The notes under the pieces were generated by a model, which searched no databases, was not told where the DNA came from, and saw only the letters and a program-made list of their open reading frames with translations. The translations under genes and the position numbers were made by a program. A stretch of 64,000 bases of DNA from Mixophyes australis (lineage: Eukaryota; Chordata; Amphibia; Anura; Limnodynastidae). Numbering within the stretch: the stretch's first letter is position 1; each line of letters begins with the position of its first letter. Shown here in pieces: positions 56,901-64,000 of the stretch. Location: assembly GCA_036250195.1 (NCBI GenBank), contig JAVHZZ010000011.1, forward strand, positions 55,924,811 to 55,988,810, written 5' to 3'.

Positions 56901-58107
56901 TTTCTTGGCACATGCCAGAACTGCTGCCACTGTTGCAGGACTTACACAAACAACCTCATCCTCATGAACATCCTCATTAGCCCCCTCATCGCCTACACAA
57001 ATCTCCCCTTCATCCTCGTCTAATTCCAAAGTGGCATCCTCACTTTGGGCATCACCGGCTACACTCGGGCTATTAAGGCACACATCAGCAGATTGCTCAC
57101 GATTAGACATCCACTGTTGGGTGGACTCTCCTCAGGGATTGGTGTCATTTCTGATTCTGAGCATACATTTTCCTCTAATGCCGTACTGTTTTCTTGCAGC
57201 TCGGCTTTCACACATAACCGTAGTTGTGCACCCCTTTTTGACTCCGAATTACTTGGTCTTGCTTGGTCACGAGTGACCTTAAAAGAAGAAGCCTCAGTAA
57301 CAATTTTAGATCTCGCATAGAAGGCCTCATTCTTTCTTTGCCACTGCGTGTGTAGAATGGCATGTTGGCAATTTTTTTTTTATCGGCAGTTAACTTTTCC
57401 TCAGTTACACTTTTTTTTCACTTCAACGCGGTAAATTTTTTTGGGGGGTGTATTTTTTACCGAATTTCAAAAGATTATTTACTTTTACATCGGCTTTACC
57501 AGATGACGTACTGGGAACACTACCATGAGAACTGATGCAAGCACCTGCTTGCTGATTCTGCTCATATGTGGACTGCTTTGAATCCATTTTAATGAGCCCA
57601 AAGCACTTGTAGTGCAAATTATTGTATTAGATAGATACTGCTGACAAATATGACTTTTTGTGACGGACAGAAAAATTAGTGTAAAACACTGGGGAATATG
57701 GGACACCACAAAGCACTTGTAGTGCAAAAAATTGAAAAATAAGCCTCCTCTATCCTCCTCTCTTCCTGCTCTAACAATTGCTAATAGATTTTGAATTAAT
57801 AATAGAATTAAATAGATTCGCAATGAAAGAATAATAGAAAGAATAAGGTGTACAATTATTGCTCTGCGCTAATACAGCCTGTGACCTAACCCTGCTCTCT
57901 CCCTCTGTCAAATGTGGATGGATTGCTGTGGAGGCGGGTATTTATGCTTTTCAAATCTCGCGAGAACCGAGCTCAGAAATATGAATTTGTCGCGATGACG
58001 TTTTGCCTCAATTTCGATTCCGAATGGGCGAGAGACTCGGCTCGGTACTCGGATAGGCGAAATTCGGATAGATTCGGATCTCAGGGAACCGAGCCCGCCC
58101 ATCTCTA
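53955..58107 (-). mobile_element. hAT transposon copy B (4.15 kb), near full length
   Basis: On the minus strand it starts tagagatgggcgg and ends cagtgagcatctcta, with a perfect 8-bp duplication ATCTTCAG (53947-53954 and 58108-58115). It encodes most of a BED-type hAT transposase. It belongs to the same family as copy A by termini, subterminal TCGGATT-type motifs and N-terminal protein sequence. It sits in the Penelope N-terminal region, in the same orientation as its host. Confidence 0.9.
54560..57617 (-). pseudogene. BED-type hAT transposase, frameshifted
   Basis: Cut-and-paste transposase of the hAT superfamily. In order: N-terminal tail (57617-57423); BED zinc finger (~57110-56727; SYVWNYF, C-x(6)-C, LGTSSMLRH); catalytic blocks TTDMWTS (first Asp), SDNANN (second Asp), CFAHTINL and TRWNSTLYML; an insertion-domain region; hATC dimerisation end (SVYSE near 54822, then EKIMFIKMN); and an acidic tail to ~54560. 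Recognisable blocks fall in at least two frames (for example 56327 against 55915), so several indels have inactivated it. It is the most complete transposase in the window. Confidence 0.88.
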
Positions 58108-58115
58108 ATCTTCAG

Positions 58116-58553
58116 TGACTAGTTCCTGGAATATTTGATTCCAATGGATAGTATCTCGAAGGTAACTTTAAACCCGATTTAGAAGGTGTTTCATAATTTT
58201 GCATTAAAGTGAGATCTTTTCTGGCAAAATGCCTTTTCAATGTCAATTTTCTTACAAATTTATTAATATCTATACAGAGTTGAAATCTATTAGGTCTTTG
58301 AGTGGGAGCAAAGGAAAGCCCTTTGCTTAGTACCAAAATTTCTTGCTCTGTTAATACATATTTAGATAGATTCAAAATACATTCTTGTTTAACTTTATCA
58401 ATATTGCTTACATCATTAACAAGTGTCTTCTCTTTTGGACCCTTGAGGCCTCCCCATTTACCTCTTCGTCTGCATGTCTGCGTTTGAGGGGGGAAGCTAG
58501 CCTCTCTCTCGAAAAGGATGTTTCATTCTTTCCTTGAATGTCAAATCTGGAGA
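58116..58553 (-). pseudogene. Penelope N-terminal region
   Basis: Frame reads GGLKGPK, NLSKYVLTEQEILVLSKGLS and FAPTQRPNRF, then FVRKLTLKRHF, the N-terminal module typical of Penelope proteins just before RT. It is open from about 58553 to the hAT duplication at 58115. The upstream start is lost at the long-inverted-repeat element. Confidence 0.82.
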
Positions 58554-58561
58554 TAAAAATT

Positions 58562-59961
58562 CATCTAAAACATAAAAAAAACTATTGAAACTCCTTCACT
58601 CAAACTCCAAAAAGCAATGAAATTACGACGATTAAGGCAGAAGCCTTAATGGACGTGTTCCTTGAGCAATACAGACATGGTATGCCATCACATACTGCGG
58701 TTAGCTGCAGATTCAGCACTATCATGTAGTGAGATTGCTGTCACTCACAAAATGGTGGATCTGCTAATTCACAGATTTGTGTGTTCACTGGAATACACAC
58801 ATACAGTACTATTACATTTTCTTAGTTTAGCTTTTTCGTAGTTTGGGGCCTGGGTGTCTTGGAAAGAGACAGTAAAGCAACTTCATAAAAAATTAGAACT
58901 ACAAAATCCCTACAGAGCATTTCTACCTCAAAGACTGTGCCTGCTTATTAAAGATACCTGCAGAACATAGCTCATCACCAAACAGTATCTACTCCTGAAA
59001 GATCCCTGCAGAGCATTCCTCTACCCAAAACATTTCCCGTAGCTGACAGACCCCTGCAAAACATCCTTACACTCTACATACTACCCCTCCTGACAGATCC
59101 CTGCAGAGCATTCCTCACACCAACACTTTACCTGCTCCCAGCAGATCTCTACAGAATATCCCTCCTCCTGAAACACAATACTTGCTCCTGACATACCCCT
59201 GCAGAGCATTTCTCCCTGCAAGACTGTGCCTGCTTCTAAAAGATACTTGCAGAACTTAGCTCATCACGCAACAGTATCACTTCCGAAAGATCCCTGCAAA
59301 GCATCCCTCCACTCAACATACTACTGCTCCTGACAGATCCTTGTAGAGCATTCCTCCCTCCAATATTGTCCCTTATCGTAAAAGATATCTGCAATACATT
59401 CCTCCTCACCAAATATGGTTCCTTTGGCTGATGGATTCCTGAAGAAAATCTCTCTATGCATTTGGATTACACTATTGTGCAATTTACTAAAATAGTCTTG
59501 ATGGCTTTATATATCCTTAAAAGTTAGCTTAGGGGTTGTGAAAGAATGTAATGTCAGACATTGCTCACTGAAAACAAAACTAAGTAGAGGCTTATACATC
59601 AATTTAACTTAACTCTATTGTTATTTTGTAGTTCTATTTTTTATGAAGTTGCTTTACTGTCTCTTTCTAAGACACCCAGGCCCTAAACTACGATAAAGCT
59701 AAACTAAGAAAATGTAACTGTATGTGTGTATTCCAGTGAACACACAAATCTGTGAATTAGCAGATCCACCATTTTGTGAGTGACAGCAATCTCACTACGT
59801 GATAGTGCTGAATCTGCAGCTAACCGCAGGATGTGATGGCATACCATGTCTGTATTGCTCAAGGAACACGTCCATTAACGCTTCTGCCTTAATCGTCATA
59901 ATTTCATTGCTTTTTGGAGTTTGAGTGAAAGAGTTTCAATAGTTTTTTTATGTTTTAGATG
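58562..59961. mobile_element. Element with ~340-bp inverted arms
   Basis: 58562-58907 and 59633-59961 are inverted copies with few mismatches (arms begin catctaaaacata and end near actacaaaat). The ~725-bp centre holds a tandem repeat and no gene. Long terminal inverted repeats with a non-coding centre suggest a non-autonomous DNA transposon, but I find no target duplication at either edge. It abuts the Penelope N-terminal region. Confidence 0.75.
58915..59460. repeat. Degenerate ~48-bp tandem repeat
   Basis: Repeated blocks atccctgcagagcattcctc and tgctcctgacagat recur through the centre of the inverted-arm element with substitutions and small indels. Confidence 0.75.
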
Positions 59962-60639
59962 GTGTGTAAGGAACCTTTATCCAATATGTTAAACCGTAAA
60001 GGTTTTTTGTTTATGGAATTTCATAGCTTTTTGTAAAGTTAAAATATTTATAATTTTCAAATTCTATGTATCTAAATGTGAAATCATTCACCCTCGGCCC
60101 ACCAACAATACTCTATCACAAGCCACCCTGCCCCCTAAATTATTACATGCCCCTCCCACTGCCAACCAGGTTCTCTCACATGACACCCACTTTTCTGACA
60201 TGCCATCTCCTGCTCATTAGCCTTTCACACATCTGGGCCCTTGCTGACCAGCTACTTTTTTATATGCCAACACCTATCAACTAGATTTTCTCTCAAATGC
60301 CACTCCCTGACCATAAGCTTCTAATATCAGCCCTGCACACCAGCAATTCTATCACATGCCACCTCATGACCAACAGCTTTTCGCTGACGTTACCCCATGT
60401 CCACCAGCTTTTCCCTCACATGTCTCCCAACTCACCAGCTATTCTCTCACATTCCAACCTCTGCTCCGACAGTGACAACTTCACAATTCAAAGAGCTTTC
60501 TCCGATCTCTGTACAAAATAAAGCCTTTTAGTGAAACCTACACCACACAAAAAAAATCTTCTAGTGACCCATACACATGATAGAGAATCCCATAATAAAG
60601 AGAATCTTCATCTGACTGCTGCACAATAGGTAGCGCCTT
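59962..60639. other. No gene; degenerate C/T-rich repeats
   Basis: 60090-60470 has loosely repeated blocks (caccagctttt, ctctcacatg, cacatgccac) spaced ~35-45 bp. Nothing else was recognised. Confidence 0.45.
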
Positions 60640-63056
60640 CACTTATCCATATACAACACAAGGAGCCATCCTCTGGCCATGCAAAACACAGAGAGCCATC
60701 CTCTGACCCTGCACAAAACAGAGAACCATCCTCTGACCCCTCCACAATACATAGAGCCATCCTCCGACCCCTCCACATTACATAGAGCCTTCCTCTGACC
60801 CCTGCACAACACAGAGAGACATCCTCTGGTCCCTGCACAATACATAGAGCCTTTCTCTTACCCCTACACAACACAGAGAGACATTCTCTGACCGATGCAC
60901 AACACAGAGAGCCATCCTCTGACCATGTACAAGACAGAGGTCATTCTCTGACCCCTGAAGAATACATAGAGCCTTCCTTTGACCCCTGCACAATACATAG
61001 AGCCATCCTCTGACCCCTCCACATTACAGAGAGCCATCCTCTGACCCCTGCACAACACAGAGAGCCTTCCTCTGACCCCTGTACAACACAGAGAGCCATC
61101 CTCTGACGCCTGTACAACACAGAGAGCCATCCTCTGACCCCTGTACAACACAGAGAGCCATCCTCTGACCCCTGTACAACACAGAGAGCCATCCTCTGAC
61201 CCCTGTACAACACAGAGAGCCATCCTCTGACCCCTGTACAACACAGAGAGCCATCCTCTGACCCCTGTACAACACAGAGAGCCATCCTCTGACCCCTGTA
61301 AAACACAGAGAGCCATCCTCTGACCCCTGTACAACACAGAGAGCCATCCTCTGACCCCTGTACAACACAGAGAGCCATCCTCTGACCCCTGTACAACACA
61401 GAGAGCCATCCTCTGACCCCTGTAAAACACAGAGAGCCATCCTCTGACCCCTGTACAACACAGAGAGCCATCCTCTGACCCCTGTACAACACAGAGAGCC
61501 ATCCTCTGACCCCTGTACAACACAGAGAGCCATCCTCTGACCCCTGTACAACACAGAGAGCCATCCTCTGACCCCTGTACAACACAGAGAGCCATCCTCT
61601 GACCCCTGTACAACACAGAGAGCCATCCTCTGACCCCTGTAAAACACAGAGAGCCATCCTCTGACCCCTGTACAACACAGAGAGCCATCCTCTGACCCCT
61701 GTACAACACAGAGAGCCATCCTCTGACCCCTGTACAACACAGAGAGCCATCCTCTGACCCCTGTACAACACAGAGAGCCATCCTCTGACCCCTGTACAAC
61801 ACAGAGAGCCATCCTCTGACCCCTGTACAACACAGAGAGCCATCCTCTGACCCCTGTACAACACAGAGAGCCATCCTCTGACCCCTGTAAAACACAGAGA
61901 GCCATCCTCTGACCCCTGTACAACACAGAGAGCCATCCTCTGACCCCTGTACAACACAGAGAGCCATCCTCTGACCCCTGTACAACACAGAGAGCCATCC
62001 TCTGACCCCTGTACAACACAGAGAGCCATCCTCTGACCCCTGTACAACACAGAGAGCCATCCTCTGACCCCTGTACAACACAGAGAGCCATCCTCTGACC
62101 CCTGTACAACACAGAGAGCCATCCTCTGACCCCTGTACAACACAGAGAGCCATCCTCTGACCCCTGTACAACACAGAGAGCCATCCTCTGACCCCTGTAC
62201 AACACAGAGAGCCGTCCTATGACCCCTGCCTCCTGCGCAACACAGAGAGCCGTCCTCTGACCCCTGCGCAACACAGAGAGCCGTCCTCTGACCCCTGCGC
62301 AACACAGAGAGCCGTCCTCTGACCCCTGCGCAGCACAGGGGGCCGTCCTCTGGGCCCTGCCCAGCACAGGGGGCCGTCCTCTGGGCCCTGCCCAGCACAG
62401 GGGGCCGTCCTCTGGGCCCTGCCCAGAGGAGGGGGCCGTCCTCTGGGCCCTGCCCAGCACAGGGGGCCGTCCTCTGGGCCCTGCCCAGCGGAGGGGGCCG
62501 TCCTCTGGGCCCTGCCCAGCGGAGGGGGCCGTCCTCTGGGCCCTGCCCAGCGGAGGGGGCCGTCCTCTGGGCCCTGCCCAGCACAGGGGGCCGTCCTCTG
62601 GGCCCTGCCCAGCACAGGGGGCCGTCCTCTGGGCCCTGCCCAGCACAGGGGGCCGTCCTCTGGGCCCTGCCCAGCACAGGGGGCCGTCCTCTGGGCCCTG
62701 CCCAGCACAGGGGGCCGTCCTCTGGGCCCTGCCCAGCACAGGGGGCCGTCCTCTGGGCCCTGCCCAGCACAGGGGGCCGTCCTCTGGGCCCTGCCCAGCA
62801 CAGGGGGCCGTCCTCTAACCCTACACAATACATAGAGCCTTCCTCTGCACAACAGAGACATCCTCTGCTCCCTGCACAATACATAGAGCCTTCCTCTGGT
62901 CCCTGCACAATACGTAGATCCAATCTCTGACCCCTACACAACACAGAGAGACATTCTCTGACCAATGCACAACACAGAGAGCCATCCTCTGACCATGTAC
63001 AAGACAGAGGTCATCCTCTGACCCCTGCAGAATACATAGAGCCATCCTCTGACCCT
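60640..63056. repeat. 31-bp satellite array
   Basis: Core unit ccatcctctgacccctgtac followed by aacacagagag, period exactly 31 bp (for example 61141 to 61172). The main block (~61066-62215) has about 37 near-identical units. A GC-rich block follows (62332-62815), and degenerate units flank both sides. Because 31 is not a multiple of 3 and the unit lacks stops on the minus strand, three minus frames stay open for hundreds of codons; the plus strand meets TGA in every frame. The array is therefore not evidence of a protein. Sporadic variant units (tgtaaaacac at ~61297, 61421, 61638, 61886) are spaced by whole multiples of 31. Confidence 0.95.
62332..62815. repeat. GC-rich subfamily block of the 31-bp satellite
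   Basis: About 16 units of gggggccgtcctctgggccc followed by tgcccagcaca, still 31 bp. They are clearly derived from the main unit but with 11 or so fixed changes. Variant units (cagcgga, cagagga) cluster in the middle. The switch from the main type takes place over four intermediate units at 62216-62331. Confidence 0.93.
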
Positions 63057-63161
63057 TCCCAGATTTTCACGGAACCAGCAGTGGGTTGGCAGCACTAGAG
63101 TTGAAAGTGAATAGAGGGGGGCCCCACGCTTTTTTTTTTAAAATTCACGGCAGGAACCACA

Positions 63162-63249
63162 GAGCACGTTTAACTCTCCTGTCCCTCAGCTCAGTGCAGT
63201 GAATAAATTAACTGACGTCACTGAGGGGGCAGGGAGTTTAAACGTGCTC
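63162..63249. repeat. Imperfect ~33-bp hairpin
   Basis: gagcacgtttaactctcctg with ccctcagctcagtg pairs with cactgagggggcaggg and agtttaaacgtgctc. This is a likely MITE terminus or small palindromic repeat. Confidence 0.6.
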
Positions 63250-63948
63250 GGAAAGATTATTAATCTGTGAAATGAGAGCGGTGCCAGGGCTAATACTAGT
63301 GTAGTGTGTCCCTCCTCAGCCCCAAAACACCAACCAGCTCCCCTGTACCTAATAAATATGGCTAAATTCTCCTGCTCACAGAAGAAAATTTCTAAGCGAG
63401 AGGATCAGTCAGCCATGTTTGTGCTCTCAAGTGAAGCCATTTTCAGTACACCCAGCCCAAGACTCTATCTGACATGCGCAACGTTATGAAATTTTCTGAA
63501 ATCCCCTATCTTTAAAAAGGGGCATGTTTTACCAAATTGTAAAAAAACTGTACCTTACTTAAACTTCTGAACCCTCAAAGGCACTCCTCAGCCCTAATAG
63601 ATTTCTAACAAAACTTACCGCATGTCTTTAAACGCCCTGTACACTGAGTTACGCTCCCCTAAAAAAAACAAAAAAAATGCGACTTTTGCGAAACAGGAAG
63701 TGGGAAAAAAAGGAGAGATTTTGAATTTTAGATTGCTCCTAAATTGTCATTTTTTTATTCTTTTTTTTCTGAAATTTCACATGCGGCACCTGTGGACAGT
63801 TCTACATTTGCATGCCAAGTTTCAGTTTAATAGCTTTAATATGTTTTAAGATGTAGACCCTCAAACACCATGCTCCCAGTCTCACAGATTCCCTATGGCA
63901 AAATGACGTTTTTTAGATGTAACCTTAATATTAAGGCACGACTGTGCC
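63250..63948. other. No gene recognised
   Basis: About 700 bp with A-rich runs. Two short plus-strand frames (63304-63489 and 63622-63849) have no domain signature. Confidence 0.5.
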
Positions 63949-63949
63949 C

Positions 63950-63999
<50 letters not shown>

Positions 64000-64000
64000 T
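63949..64000. repeat. (TA)n-(CA)n microsatellite at window end
   Basis: Alternating TA to ~63990, then CA, continuing beyond the window. Confidence 0.95.

Larger units (their letters stand above)
47925..58560 (-). mobile_element. Penelope-like element broken by two hAT insertions
   Basis: Minus-strand segments in order: N-terminal region (58553-58116), RT N-terminal part (53946-53290), GIY-YIG region (53281-53073 continued at 48810-48550) and a 3' UTR down to about 47925. Two hAT transposons (53955-58107 and 48819-53064) separate them. Both leave perfect 8-bp duplications, so the original continuity is certain. The RT core with the catalytic aspartates is absent between 53290 and 53281, so the copy was already defective. 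Ends are estimated. Confidence 0.85.

Noticed and set aside
60864..62965. Cysteine-rich repeat proteins of 436-674 residues on the minus strand
   Set aside because: They are three overlapping readings of one 31-bp satellite that lacks stops on that strand. There is no splice, promoter or homology support.
60640..63056. CRISPR-like array, because of ~31-bp repeats
   Set aside because: Units are directly adjacent with no unique spacers, there are no cas genes, and the window is vertebrate.

Overview
This is a vertebrate, most likely frog or toad, intergenic or intronic window made almost entirely of transposable elements. The main clues are two gammaretrovirus-like endogenous retroviruses (ERVs), L2 LINEs with (TAA)n or (GAT)n tails, an L2-tailed tRNA-type SINE, chromodomain Gypsy elements, a DIRS element with a tyrosine recombinase, a Penelope-like element, BED-type hAT transposons and palindromic MITEs. 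This combination is familiar from anuran genomes, but the species call is inference. No bacterial genes, CRISPR array, rRNA or tRNA gene was seen.

Layout: (a) 1-6347: a palindromic MITE cut by the window edge, a 703-bp solo LTR with a 5-bp target duplication, a hAT MITE and otherwise anonymous DNA. (b) 6348-24800: two complete ERVs nested in the same (minus) orientation. The outer one has 448-bp LTRs, an AGGG duplication and a tRNA-Phe-like primer site. The inner one, 9053-18865, has 839-bp LTRs, a CTGG duplication and a tRNA-Pro-like primer site, and sits inside the outer integrase gene. Both encode gag and pol in one frame separated by a stop codon (TGA outer, TAG inner), and both have broken env genes; only the inner gag is fully open. 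(c) 24800-33580: a hAT MITE, two SINE copies (one split by another hAT MITE), an L2 LINE and a possible host exon. (d) 33580-40220: a decayed chromodomain Gypsy element, then a likely last exon of a host WD40-repeat gene on the plus strand with a poly(A) signal, then non-coding DNA. (e) 40221-47530: a Gypsy LTR split by an L2, a second L2, and a 2-kb DIRS remnant that keeps its inverted repeats and recombinase. (f) 47925-58560: a Penelope-like element broken by two hAT transposons of one family, each with a perfect 8-bp duplication. (g) 58562-59961: an element with ~340-bp inverted arms around a tandem repeat. (h) 60640-63056: a 31-bp satellite that happens to be open in all three minus-strand frames.

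How the parts work together: each ERV, as inserted, would use its LTR promoter and poly(A) signal, express Gag, make Gag-Pol by stop-codon readthrough and make Env from a spliced message; nonsense codons and frameshifts now block most of this. The other elements illustrate copy-paste (LINE, SINE, Penelope, LTR), recombinase (DIRS) and cut-and-paste (hAT) mobility, with nesting that gives their relative ages. Coordinates of decayed elements without target duplications are approximate.
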